Shown: piece after piece, positions 37,827 through 45,995 of the stretch
How the letters are laid out: the number at the start of each line of letters is the position of its first letter
Position numbering within the stretch: position 1 is the first letter of the stretch
NCBI RefSeq assembly: GCF_900142845.1
Contig: NZ_FSRU01000002.1
Span: forward strand, 1,674,001 to 1,738,000
Direction of reading: 5' to 3'
DNA from: Paraburkholderia phenazinium
GTDB taxonomy: Bacteria; Pseudomonadota; Gammaproteobacteria; Burkholderiales; Burkholderiaceae
Length of the DNA: 64,000 nucleotides
Translations under genes and position numbers: made by a program
Notes under the pieces: generated by a model
The model's input: the letters and a program-made list of their open reading frames with translations, nothing else
What the model was told of the DNA's origin: nothing
Databases searched by the model: none

Positions 37827-39167
37827 CTACCGCTCCACGTAACGGCTCGCCGGCCGCGGCAGCCCCAGGTGGTCGCGCAGCGTCGTGCCCGAATATTCCG
37901 TGCGGAACAAACCGCGCCGCTGCAACTCCGGCACCACCAGTTCGACGAAGTCATCCAGACCGCCCGGAAAGTACGGCGGCATGATGTTGAACCCGTCCGC
38001 GCCCTCACCCACGAACCATTCCTCCAGCGCATCCGCGACCTGGGTCGGCGTGCCCCACACGATCCGATGCCCGCGCGCGCCCGCCACGAGGTGATACAGT
38101 TCGCGCAAGGTCAGGTTCTCGCGGCGCGCCAGATCGGTAAGCAGCTTCGCACGGCTTTTCAGTTGCTCCGATTCGGGCAGTTCCGGCAAGGGGCCGTCGA
38201 GCGGAAACTTCGATACGTCATGGCCCAAACGATCGGACAGGAGCGTCAAGGCACCCGACGTATCGGTCCACTGCTGCAATTGCGCGTACTTGTCCTTCGC
38301 TTCCTGCTCGGTGCGGCCGATCACCGGGAACACGCCCGGCATCACATGCAGTTGCTCGCCGTCACGGCCGAACTTCGCCAGCCGGCCTTTGAGGTCGCGA
38401 TAGAAGATGCGTGCTTCGTCGAGCGTCTGCTGCGCGGTGAACACCACTTCCGCCGTGCGTGCGGCCAGATCCTGCCCCGGCCCTGACGAACCCGCCTGAA
38501 TCACCACGGGATGCCCCTGCGGCGGCCGCGACGCGTTCAACGGGCCCTTCACCGAAAAGAAGCGCCCCTCGTGCCCGAGCGTATGCACCTTGGCGGGATC
38601 GAAGTAGACGCCGCTTGCCTTGTCGCGCACGAGTGCATCGTCGTCCCAGCTATCCCACAGGCCTTTGACGACATCGACGAACTCTCCCGCCATCTCGTAG
38701 CGCAAGGCGTGATCCGGATGATTGCCGCGCGTGAAGTTCGCGGCGGTGCGGTCGTACGAGGTGGTGACGACATTCCATGCGGCACGTCCCTGGCTCAGAT
38801 GATCGAGCGATGCGAACGCGCGGGCCACGTGATACGGCTCGCTATAGGTCGTCGATGCCGTGGCGGCGAGGCCGATGTGGCGCGTGCCCATCGCGAGCGC
38901 CGACAGCAGGCACAGCGGCTCGAGACGCATCGCCATCGACGGATGCGCGTCCGGGCCGCTTGTGAGGCCATCGGCGAGGAACACCATGTCGAACTTCGCG
39001 CGCTCGGCGGTCTGGGTGATCCGCTGCATCAGCGCGAGGTTCTCGCTGCCGGCCTGAGCATCGGGATGACGCCAGCCGGCGACGTGATGCCCCGCGCCCT
39101 GGATGAACAGCCCGAGGCGCATTTGCCGCGGCGTTTTTTGGCTTGCAGCCGTTTGAACAGTACTCAT
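37827..39167 (-). CDS. LLM flavin-dependent monooxygenase, NtaA/SnaA/DszA class (2)
   Basis: A 446-residue reduced-FMN-dependent monooxygenase. Landmarks: RLGLFIQGAGHHVAGWRHP, HLSQGRAAWNVVTTSYD, GHPVVIQAGSSGPGQ and FNIMPPYFPGGLDDFVEL. It is close in layout to those at 28854 and 53204 but has a different active-site rim (FIQGAGHHVAGW). Its start overlaps the stop of the MmgE/PrpD gene by 4 bp, so the two are cotranslated. It faces the amino-acid-type importer tail to tail. Likely substrate: an organosulfur or related compound; not determined. Confidence 0.88.
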   Translation of the reverse strand: MSTVQTAASQKTPRQMRLGLFIQGAGHHVAGWRHPDAQAGSENLALMQRITQTAERAKFDMVFLADGLTSGPDAHPSMAMRLEPLCLLSALAMGTRHIGLAATASTTYSEPYHVARAFASLDHLSQGRAAWNVVTTSYDRTAANFTRGNHPDHALRYEMAGEFVDVVKGLWDSWDDDALVRDKASGVYFDPAKVHTLGHEGRFFSVKGPLNASRPPQGHPVVIQAGSSGPGQDLAARTAEVVFTAQQTLDEARIFYRDLKGRLAKFGRDGEQLHVMPGVFPVIGRTEQEAKDKYAQLQQWTDTSGALTLLSDRLGHDVSKFPLDGPLPELPESEQLKSRAKLLTDLARRENLTLRELYHLVAGARGHRIVWGTPTQVADALEEWFVGEGADGFNIMPPYFPGGLDDFVELVVPELQRRGLFRTEYSGTTLRDHLGLPRPASRYVER

Positions 39168-40537
39168 GCTTTGATCTTTGCGAAGGCTTGGAAAATTAAG
39201 GCGAGATCGTCGGCGCTCTCCATCGTGCTGACGACGGCGGGCAAGGTCGCGAAGGCGGCGTCATGCTCGACCGCGTCGGCGAACTTGGCCTGCAGATCGT
39301 CGGCGCTATGAAGGCGGTCGGTTTTATGGCTCAGCACAGTGCCGTTTTTCAACGTGATGGCGACGGTGGAGAAGCGCGTCGCCGGATCGGTCGAGGCACG
39401 CGGCGCGGTTTCGTCGTGGTCGCGCGACACGCGTGTAGCCAGCGCCGCCAGGTCCGCACGCACCGGCACGTCGGCGAAGGTGGCGACACCTGCCGCGCCG
39501 TCCGTCAAAGCGGCGGCCAGCGCGTATTCGACGCTGAAGCGGCCTTCGAGTCCGGTCGCCGGTGCGCGACTCGCGAGCGGCGTATCGCCGCCCGGCGGAA
39601 ACGTTACGGTTACCTGATCGATATCGTGCGGTGTCAGCCGATGCGCCTGACGCAAGGTCAGCGCCGCATGCACGGCGTAGTGGGTGGCCGTGCAGCACGG
39701 CCACGGCTTGAAGTACAGGCCTGGTGTCACGATTTGCCAGGGCGCGCCCCAGCCTTCGAGCACGCGCTCCGGTTGTGCCGCGCCCGCGCCGAATACAGCG
39801 AAAAAGCCGGTCGGGCCATCGAGGGCCGCAGGCGAACCCTGTAGGCCGCCTGCCGCGAGTTGCGCGGCCAGCAGTCCGGCGCGCGCAGCCTGCCCGGCGT
39901 GAAGCGGCTTGGCTTCGCTGCCGAACTGCAGGCGTAGCCCCGACGATTGCGTTGCCGCGAGGCCCAGTGCGTTTTCGATTGCAGCCGCATCCAGTTTCAG
40001 CAGGAATGACGCAGCGGTAGCGGCCCCCAGCGTGCCGAGCGTCGCGGTGTTGTGAAAGCCCTGCTCGTAGTGACGGCTACCCAGTGCAAGACCCAGACGC
40101 GCCATGGTCTCGACGCCCACGACATACGCGGCCAGCAATTCGCTCGCGCTACTGCGCTGCGTCTGGGCGAGTGCGAGCAGCGCCGGCAACACCACCGTAC
40201 TCGGATGACCGCGCACGCTGCTGTGGACATCGTCGTAGTCGAGCGCGTGGCCCGCGTAGCCGTTGAGCAATGCGGCGTCGAGCGCGTTCACGCTACCGGG
40301 GTGGCCGATCGCCGCGGCCTCGCCACGGCTGCCCGCGCCGATCACGGCAAGCAGCTTGCGATAACCGGCGTCATCGGCGCCTGCGAAAGATGCGGAAAGG
40401 AAATCGAGCACCCCGTCGCGTGCAGCGGCGAGCGCGGCGGCATCGTCGAGCGGCTTCGCGCCGGCGATGGCAAATGCGAGGCGGCGCGTCACGCCGCTGG
40501 CGGGTTCGGGAATGGCGGATACGGGCAGGCTGGACAT
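39164..40537 (-). CDS. MmgE/PrpD family protein
   Basis: A 457-residue member of the MmgE/PrpD family (2-methylcitrate dehydratase, cis-aconitate decarboxylase, iminodisuccinate epimerase relatives). Typical blocks: LLNGYAGHALDYDDVHSSVR (about 92-112), RGHPSTVVLPALLALA, GFHNTATLGTLGAAT and KPLHAGQAARAG. PrpD itself sits with prpBC, which are absent here. Cotranscription with an LLM monooxygenase suggests a catabolic or sulfur-release pathway instead of the methylcitrate cycle. Confidence 0.87.
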   Translation of the reverse strand: MSSLPVSAIPEPASGVTRRLAFAIAGAKPLDDAAALAAARDGVLDFLSASFAGADDAGYRKLLAVIGAGSRGEAAAIGHPGSVNALDAALLNGYAGHALDYDDVHSSVRGHPSTVVLPALLALAQTQRSSASELLAAYVVGVETMARLGLALGSRHYEQGFHNTATLGTLGAATAASFLLKLDAAAIENALGLAATQSSGLRLQFGSEAKPLHAGQAARAGLLAAQLAAGGLQGSPAALDGPTGFFAVFGAGAAQPERVLEGWGAPWQIVTPGLYFKPWPCCTATHYAVHAALTLRQAHRLTPHDIDQVTVTFPPGGDTPLASRAPATGLEGRFSVEYALAAALTDGAAGVATFADVPVRADLAALATRVSRDHDETAPRASTDPATRFSTVAITLKNGTVLSHKTDRLHSADDLQAKFADAVEHDAAFATLPAVVSTMESADDLALIFQAFAKIKA

Positions 40538-41009
40538 GTCGGGTGATGAAATTCCTGCAGTGCGCGCGAGTTATCCAACGTGGTTTCGGTGGGCGAAAAC
40601 GTGGCGGGATACGCGCGGCCAGAGATGAACGGTATGCGGGCGCACGCCTTCAGACGCGGCATCCACACGGCTACCTGCCGCATGCTAGCGAAGCGCCGCG
40701 CCGCTCACAAACAAGATTTCCCGCTTTCGATATCGCGTTTGCAGCGATGCTGGAACAGAGGCGTCTGCCGCGCCGTGGACCTGCTGCATGCGCGAGCGTC
40801 GTGCCGACACGCGGATGCTTTGCGTCGCCTCACAAGGGTTCGCGACGCTCCCGCCATGTGGCGCTACAACGTCGAATACGTTGCTAACGCATCCATAAGC
40901 AGCGCTACGCAAATGCTTATCACGATTCGTCGCTTCTGCCATATATGCCCGGCCACTACCATTTCCGTCGATCCGGCGTACGCCGCCGCAGCTTTCACAG
41001 GAGAACAGC
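40538..41009. other. Divergent intergenic region, MmgE/PrpD gene / FAD oxidoreductase
   Basis: A 472-bp stretch with no supported gene. It should hold both promoters and contains the inverted repeat at 40895-40920. Long readings through it in other frames look like composition artefacts. Confidence 0.4.
40895..40920. promoter_or_regulatory. Inverted repeat ATAAGCA-N12-TGCTTAT
   Basis: A perfect 7-bp dyad with 12-nt spacing, about 90 bp before the FAD oxidoreductase gene and about 360 bp from the MmgE/PrpD gene. Length and spacing suit a dimeric activator such as a LysR-type (CysB/SsuR-like) protein; the protein is not encoded in this window. Confidence 0.45.
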
Positions 41010-42512
41010 ATGGTCGCTCATCACGGCGGGCCGCAACAGATCGTCATCGTCGGCGGTGGGCTATCGGGAACCACGCTTGCCATCAAGCTGCTGCGCGAGG
41101 CGAGGCAGGCGCTGGCGGTCCGCCTCGTCGACCCCGCCGCGCAAGCTGGCCGCGGCCTCGCGTATTCGACCGAGGAGCCCGGCCACCTGCTCAACGGTCC
41201 CGCGCTGATGTTTACGCTCTACCCCGAGCAGCCGGACCATTTTGTCGACTGGCTCGCGGCGCAGCCCGAGTTTGCCGGCCAGCCGCGCGAAGCCGTCGCG
41301 CAGGCCTTCGCCCCGCGCTGGCGCTACGGCGACTACGTCAACGAGGAATTGCGGCGCGCCCAGCTCGCGGCCACGCGGGGCGTGACGTTCGAACATGTCC
41401 GGGCGCGTGTCGAAGACCTCGATGTGGCCGGACGCGGCATCACGCTCGCGCTCGACGCCGGCCGCGTGCTGCTCGCCGATCAGGTGGTGCTCGCACTCGG
41501 CGTGTTCCAGTCGCGGCCGCGCTTCGACGCCGACGGCAGTCTCGCGCAGGCGGGCCGGTATGTGGCCAACACATGGGATCGCACGCGGCTTGCGGCGCTC
41601 GTCGATGCACAAGAGGTGGTGCTGGTGGGCGCGAGCCTGACCATGATCGATACCGTGGTGTCGCTCGAAAAGCTCGGCTATCGCGGCACCTATCGGGTGT
41701 TGGCGCGGCATGGCCTGACACCGGTCGAACGGAGCGACGCCGCGCCGGCGACCGAGCCGTTCGGTAGAGAGGGGCCGCCGGGCACGTTGCGACGCGTGGT
41801 GCGTGAACTGCGCGCCAAGGCACGGGCCATCGTCGCGCACGGCGGCGACTGGCAATCGCTGCCGGGCGCGCTCAGGCCATATATGGCCGACTGGTGGCGC
41901 AGTGCCGCGCTGACGGACCGGCGCCGCTTCTTCCGTCACGTGCGGCCGCATTGGGACGTGTTCCTGCATCGCGCGCCGCCGGTCAGCGCAGCGCTGGTCG
42001 CCGCGCTGCGCGCCAGCGGACGCTTGAGCATCGAGGCAGCCAGCGTCAACGGTCTGGCCGAAGCGCCGGGCGGCCGCGTGAGCGTGAGCTATCGCCCGCG
42101 CGGCGGCGACGACGTACGCACGCTCGTCGCCGGGGGCGTGGTCAACTGCACCGGGCCGGACTATCGCTGGCATGCCGCCAGTGAGCAGCCTCTGGTGCGC
42201 AATCTGTTCGCACGCGGACTCGTGCAAACGGGACCGGTGGGTTTAGGGATCGCGGTCGATCCGTCGCTGGCTGCGGTGGCCGCGAACGGCAGCGTTTCGC
42301 CGCAGTTGTCAGTGCTGGGCGCCGCCTTGCGCGGCACGATCATCGAACCCGGCACGATCTCCGAAATCGCCAGCCAGACGAGTGCGTTGAGTACGCGCCT
42401 GCTCGAGAAATTACGCGCTTCGCAAGATGCAGCCGCGGCCTCGCTCCCCACGGAGAATCGCAACCACGACGCGGTTCCCTCAGAAGCCCTCGCCGCAACG
42501 TCGACCCAATGA
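41010..42512 (+). CDS. FAD/NAD(P)-binding oxidoreductase
   Basis: A 500-residue flavoprotein of the NAD_binding_9 / HI0933-like group. The Rossmann motif IVIVGGGLSGTTLA lies at 11-24 and a second dinucleotide loop VVLVGASLTMID near 212. The YGDYVNEELRRAQ region is typical of the family. There is no signal peptide. The substrate is not known. It lies between the monooxygenase/PrpD pair and the encapsulin operon and is convergent with the latter. AGGAG lies about 6-10 nt upstream of the ATG at 41010. Confidence 0.8.
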   Translation: MVAHHGGPQQIVIVGGGLSGTTLAIKLLREARQALAVRLVDPAAQAGRGLAYSTEEPGHLLNGPALMFTLYPEQPDHFVDWLAAQPEFAGQPREAVAQAFAPRWRYGDYVNEELRRAQLAATRGVTFEHVRARVEDLDVAGRGITLALDAGRVLLADQVVLALGVFQSRPRFDADGSLAQAGRYVANTWDRTRLAALVDAQEVVLVGASLTMIDTVVSLEKLGYRGTYRVLARHGLTPVERSDAAPATEPFGREGPPGTLRRVVRELRAKARAIVAHGGDWQSLPGALRPYMADWWRSAALTDRRRFFRHVRPHWDVFLHRAPPVSAALVAALRASGRLSIEAASVNGLAEAPGGRVSVSYRPRGGDDVRTLVAGGVVNCTGPDYRWHAASEQPLVRNLFARGLVQTGPVGLGIAVDPSLAAVAANGSVSPQLSVLGAALRGTIIEPGTISEIASQTSALSTRLLEKLRASQDAAAASLPTENRNHDAVPSEALAATSTQ

Positions 42513-42556
42513 AAAAAGCCCTCGCGCAGTGGACGTAAAAGTCCATGCGCGAGGGC
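42512..42556 (-). terminator. Terminator of the encapsulin operon
   Basis: On the minus strand GCCCTCGCGCATGGAC / GTCCACTGCGCGAGGGC forms a long stem (one bulge, loop TTTTAC), followed by six T. It lies 62 bp past the cysteine desulfurase stop and closes the operon, just after the convergent FAD oxidoreductase gene. Confidence 0.9.
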
Positions 42557-42618
42557 CCTGCTCCTGCTAGCCGTTTTCCGCAGCGATGCCGGTAAGCCCC
42601 GACTAAACCTGGCTCACC

Positions 42619-44694
42619 TTAACGCCGCGTCGACAAACGCCGCACCACCGACACCAGCGCATCGACTTCATCGCAGGTGTTGTAGAACGCGAGCGACGGC
42701 CGCACGGTTGCCTCGACGCCGAAACGCCTCAGGATAGGCTGCGCGCAGTGATGCCCTGAGCGTACCGCAATGCCCTCTTCGTTCAGCGCCTGCCCGACCT
42801 CTTCCGTCTCGTAGCCCTTCAGCACGAACGACAACACACTCGCCTTGTCCTTCGCCGTGCCGATCAGCCGCACGCCCGGCACCGGTTGCAGCACGCTCGT
42901 CGCATAGGCCAGCAGATCGTGCTCGTAGCGCGCAATGTTCTCGATGCCAATGCGCGTCACGTAGTCGAGCGCCGCACCCAGTCCCACCGCATCCGCGATG
43001 TTGCCCGTGCCCGCTTCGAAACGGTTCGGCGGCGGCTGGAACACGGTGCGCTCGAAGGTCACGTCGGCAATCATGTTGCCGCCGCCCTGCCAGGGCGGCA
43101 TGTCCTCGAGAATCGCGCGCTTGCCGTACACCACGCCGATCCCCGTCGGCCCGAACACCTTGTGGCCCGAGAACACGAAGAAGTCCGCATCGATCGCCTG
43201 CACGTCGACCCGCATGTGCGACACCGACTGCGCGCCGTCGACCAGCGCCTTCGCGCCGGCACGATGCGCCATCTCGACGATCTCCTTGACCGGCACCACC
43301 GTGCCGAGCGCATTCGAAACCTGGGTGACCGAAACGATCCTGGTGCGGTCGTTGAGCAGCTTGCGATACTCGTCGAGCAGCACCTGACCGGAATCGTCGA
43401 CGGGGATCACGCGCAGTTTCGCACCGGTTTGCGCGGCAAGCTGCTGCCACGGCACGATGTTCGCGTGATGCTCGAGGTTCGAGACGATGATTTCGTCGCC
43501 TTCGCCGACGTTCTGCACACCCCAGGACTTCGCAATCAGATTGATCGCCTCGGTGGTGCCGCGCACGAAGACGATTTCATCCGGCGAGGCCGCGCCGATA
43601 AAACGCTGCACCTTGCTGCGCGCCGCCTCATACGCATCCGTCGCACGCCCCGCCAGTGCATGGGCCGCACGGTGGATGTTCGAGTTCTCGTGCGCGTAGA
43701 AGTACGCCAGGCGGTCGATCACGGACTGCGGCTTGTGCGTCGTCGCCGCGTTGTCGAACCATACCAGTTGACGGCCGTTCACCCGCTCCGAGAGGATCGG
43801 GAAATCGCGCCGGATAGCGTTGACATCGAACGGCGGGTGCGCCGATGCCGCGGCATTCGGCACAGCGTGCGCGGCTCGCGACGGCCCAGCGGATGCCTGC
43901 GCTTCGTCGACGAAGTAGCGTGAAACACCGCTACGATCCGTCGTGGCTGCGTCTCGCGACGGCGCATCGTACGGAAAGCGCTGTACCGACAACAACGAGC
44001 GCAACTCCGCTTCGCCTGGCAGCCCGAACGATTGCGCGGTGACGGTGTCGCTCGACGGCACGACGATATCCCGGCTACCCGAGGGGCCGTTGCCCGGCGT
44101 CCCGGCCTGCTCGTTAAGAAAGTAATACGGCGACGCAGCAGCAGGCGCCCCCGAAGCACCACCCGCCGACGGACGTTGCGCGCCCAGTCCCTCCGGCACG
44201 CCCAACGCAGCGCCACCGAAACGCGGCTCAAGCGCCGGAGCGATCGTCACCGCACTATCCGGCAAGCCGTTCTGCGCAGCGGCATGCGGCACGAGCGCAG
44301 GCGCACGATTACCGAGCGACAGCACATGCGTCGGCGCCGACGGCAGCAGATTTGCGCCCGCCACCTTCCCCTGCGGCAACGCGGCGCCCGGCACGCCTGT
44401 GCCGAAGCCACCGGGCCCCGCGAGCGGCGAACCTGGCGGAGCCGGATTGCTGACCGACGACAACCCAGGCGCGGCCACCGGCAAGGCCGAAGCGAACGAG
44501 GCCGACGACGCCGCATCCGTCAGGCTACCGCCAGGCGCCGCCGAAGACACCCCACCACCCGGCAAGGCGGCGAAGAATTCCGTCGCGAGCCGCGCGAGCG
44601 TCGCCGGATCGGGCAAGCCGGCCGGCAGCGTCTGCGGGACGTCGTGCGGCACGCCTCCTGCCAGCGGATTACTTGTAGGTGTCTGGATAGTCAT
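42619..44694 (-). CDS. Family 2A encapsulin cargo: cysteine desulfurase with N-terminal loading domain
   Basis: A 691-residue protein. Residues 289-691 are a SufS-type PLP cysteine desulfurase: VWFDNAATTHKP, PLP Lys512 in FSGHKVFGPTG and catalytic Cys650 in RSGHHCAQP. It converts cysteine to alanine and a persulfide. The first 285 residues are Pro/Ala/Gly-rich and look disordered, with short conserved-looking islands LARLATEFFAALPG (33-46), SPYYFLNE (188-195), FGLPGEAELRSLL (223-235) and SRYFVDE (258-264). Such an extension directs desulfurase into family 2A encapsulins. ATG 44694 lies 26 bp inside the shell gene, so the pair is coupled. An ATG eight codons earlier is possible. Confidence 0.95.
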   Translation of the reverse strand: MTIQTPTSNPLAGGVPHDVPQTLPAGLPDPATLARLATEFFAALPGGGVSSAAPGGSLTDAASSASFASALPVAAPGLSSVSNPAPPGSPLAGPGGFGTGVPGAALPQGKVAGANLLPSAPTHVLSLGNRAPALVPHAAAQNGLPDSAVTIAPALEPRFGGAALGVPEGLGAQRPSAGGASGAPAAASPYYFLNEQAGTPGNGPSGSRDIVVPSSDTVTAQSFGLPGEAELRSLLSVQRFPYDAPSRDAATTDRSGVSRYFVDEAQASAGPSRAAHAVPNAAASAHPPFDVNAIRRDFPILSERVNGRQLVWFDNAATTHKPQSVIDRLAYFYAHENSNIHRAAHALAGRATDAYEAARSKVQRFIGAASPDEIVFVRGTTEAINLIAKSWGVQNVGEGDEIIVSNLEHHANIVPWQQLAAQTGAKLRVIPVDDSGQVLLDEYRKLLNDRTRIVSVTQVSNALGTVVPVKEIVEMAHRAGAKALVDGAQSVSHMRVDVQAIDADFFVFSGHKVFGPTGIGVVYGKRAILEDMPPWQGGGNMIADVTFERTVFQPPPNRFEAGTGNIADAVGLGAALDYVTRIGIENIARYEHDLLAYATSVLQPVPGVRLIGTAKDKASVLSFVLKGYETEEVGQALNEEGIAVRSGHHCAQPILRRFGVEATVRPSLAFYNTCDEVDALVSVVRRLSTRR

Positions 44695-45601
44695 GGTACT
44701 TACCGATCTCCACGTCATCGAGAACCGCCAGCGCGTCCGGCGAATGCACCGCCAGCGAGCAGTACAGGGAAATCAGATAGGAGGCGATCGCATGGCTGTT
44801 GATGCCCATGAAACGCACCGACAGCCCCGGACCCTGTTCGCCCGCGACGCCCGGCTGGAACAGGCCGACTACGCCCTGGCGCTTGTCGCCCACGCGCAGC
44901 AGCAGGATCTTGGTCTTGCCGTCGGCCACCGGCACCTTGTCGGACGGCACCAGCGGAATGCCGCGCCACGTCAGGAACTGCGAACCGAACAGGCTGATGG
45001 TGGGCGGCGGCACGCCACGACGCGTGCATTCGCGGCCAAACGCGGCAATCGCGGCCGGATGGGTCAGGAAAAACGCCGGCTCTTTCCACACCCGGGTCAG
45101 CAACTCATCCAGATCGTCGGGCGTCGGCGCGCCGGTCAGCGGAAACACGCGCTGTTCTTCGGCGACGTTCGCCAGCAGACCGTAATCCGGATTGTTGATC
45201 AGTTGGCTCTCCTGCAATTCCTTGATCGTTTCGATCGTCAGGCGCAACTGTTCCTTGATCTGGTCGTGCGGGCTGCTGTACAGATCGGAGATGCGCGTAT
45301 GCACGTCGAGCACGGTGCTCACGGCATTCAGGAAATATTCGCGCGGCTCTTCTTCGTAGGGCACGAAGGTGCGCGGCAGCACGGTTTCGTCTTCGCGCTG
45401 CGTGCAGGCCACCTTCACCGCATCCGGATTCTTGACCTGGTTCAGACGGTAGATACCCGCTTCGACCGGCACCCATTGCAACAGATGCGTCAACCAGCGC
45501 GGCGTGATCGTCGCAAGTTGGGGAACGGTCTTGGTGGCATTGGCTAGTTGCCGTGCGGCGTTATCGCTAAGCGCCGTATGGCCGCTCGCTAGGGTCGACA
45601 T
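44669..45601 (-). CDS. Family 2A encapsulin shell protein (SrpI / MMP-I type)
   Basis: A 310-residue HK97-fold shell protein of the SrpI / mycobacterial major membrane protein I family; these proteins assemble into hollow icosahedral nanocompartments. Recognisable blocks: LTHLLQWVPVEAGIYRLN (about 38-55), EEPREYFLNAVSTVLDVHTR, FPLTGAPTPDDLDELLTRVW, THPAAIAAFGRECTRRG and the C-terminal DDVEIGKYHDYP. There is no cyclic-nucleotide-binding insertion, which separates family 2A from 2B. CGGAG precedes the ATG at 45601. It has its own promoter and operator (45643-45685) and is followed by its desulfurase cargo. Confidence 0.95.
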   Translation of the reverse strand: MSTLASGHTALSDNAARQLANATKTVPQLATITPRWLTHLLQWVPVEAGIYRLNQVKNPDAVKVACTQREDETVLPRTFVPYEEEPREYFLNAVSTVLDVHTRISDLYSSPHDQIKEQLRLTIETIKELQESQLINNPDYGLLANVAEEQRVFPLTGAPTPDDLDELLTRVWKEPAFFLTHPAAIAAFGRECTRRGVPPPTISLFGSQFLTWRGIPLVPSDKVPVADGKTKILLLRVGDKRQGVVGLFQPGVAGEQGPGLSVRFMGINSHAIASYLISLYCSLAVHSPDALAVLDDVEIGKYHDYPDTYK

Positions 45602-45642
45602 GTGTGGCTCCGGGGTTCTATAGATGAAAAACGGGAAAGCTT

Positions 45643-45657
45643 ATGACGCAGCGTCAT
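45643..45657. promoter_or_regulatory. Perfect 15-bp dyad over the shell-gene start site, likely operator
   Basis: ATGACGC-A-GCGTCAT is a perfect dyad that overlaps the last bases of the -10 box and the predicted start site. A protein bound here would block transcription of the shell and desulfurase genes. The XRE regulator encoded just upstream is the obvious candidate. Confidence 0.6.
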
Positions 45658-45685
45658 TATCAAGACCGAGCCGGACCCTGCTCAA
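45656..45685 (-). promoter_or_regulatory. Promoter of the encapsulin-desulfurase genes
   Basis: Minus-strand -35 TTGAGC (45685-45680) and -10 GATAAT (45661-45656), separated by 18 nt. The -10 matches the consensus in five of six positions. It gives a 5' leader of about 48 nt before the shell ATG. Confidence 0.6.
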
Positions 45686-45693
45686 CATGCTAT

Positions 45694-45712
45694 AGACGTC
45701 AGTTGGACGTCT
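45694..45712 (-). terminator. Short stem-loop at the end of the XRE gene
   Basis: AGACGTC (45694-45700) and GACGTCT (45706-45712), loop of 5 nt, spanning the XRE stop codon. No T-tract follows. It may lower read-through from the rhodanese-SAT-XRE part into the shell gene. Confidence 0.35.
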
Positions 45713-45995
45713 TCAGCACATTGGACAGGGTGGGCGCAGGCGCAGGCGGTGCGGTCTGCGTCGCAGAAACGACGCTGCCGCTGAACGACGAGCGCAGCAA
45801 ACTGGAGATCGGCTCGTTGAGCGCACGCGCGAGCTTGTCGACCGTGACGATCGAGGCAATCGCACTGCCGCGTTCGATCTCGCCGACATAGGACCGGTTT
45901 AAACCGGCATGCTCGGCGAGCTGTTCCTGCGACCAGGCGCGTGCCTCGCGCAACTCGCGCACCGCGGCGCCGAAGTTTTTCACGAGCGTGCTCAT
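45699..45995 (-). CDS. XRE-family helix-turn-helix regulator
   Basis: A 98-residue regulator. Residues 8-65 form an HTH_3 domain: VRELREARAWSQEQLAEHAGL, recognition region NRSYVGEIERGSA and then LARALNEPISSLL. The C-terminal 30 residues are Ala/Pro/Thr-rich. The gene overlaps the acetyltransferase stop by 4 bp (ATGA) and lies 97 bp upstream of the shell gene. It probably controls the promoter with the 15-bp dyad in front of that gene. Confidence 0.88.
   Translation of the reverse strand: MSTLVKNFGAAVRELREARAWSQEQLAEHAGLNRSYVGEIERGSAIASIVTVDKLARALNEPISSLLRSSFSGSVVSATQTAPPAPAPTLSNVLKTSN

Noticed and set aside
40580..41767. A 395-codon plus-strand frame across the divergent region at 40.6-41.8 kb
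   Set aside because: It overlaps the well-supported FAD oxidoreductase in a different frame and shows Arg/Ala-rich shadow composition with no motifs.
42619..44694. The desulfurase as the housekeeping SufS or IscS of iron-sulfur assembly
   Set aside because: No suf or isc genes are near, and the long N-terminal extension next to a shell gene identifies it as encapsulin cargo.
44669..45601. The shell gene as a prophage capsid
   Set aside because: No other phage genes are present, and the sequence matches SrpI/MMP-I encapsulins with a metabolic operon around it.
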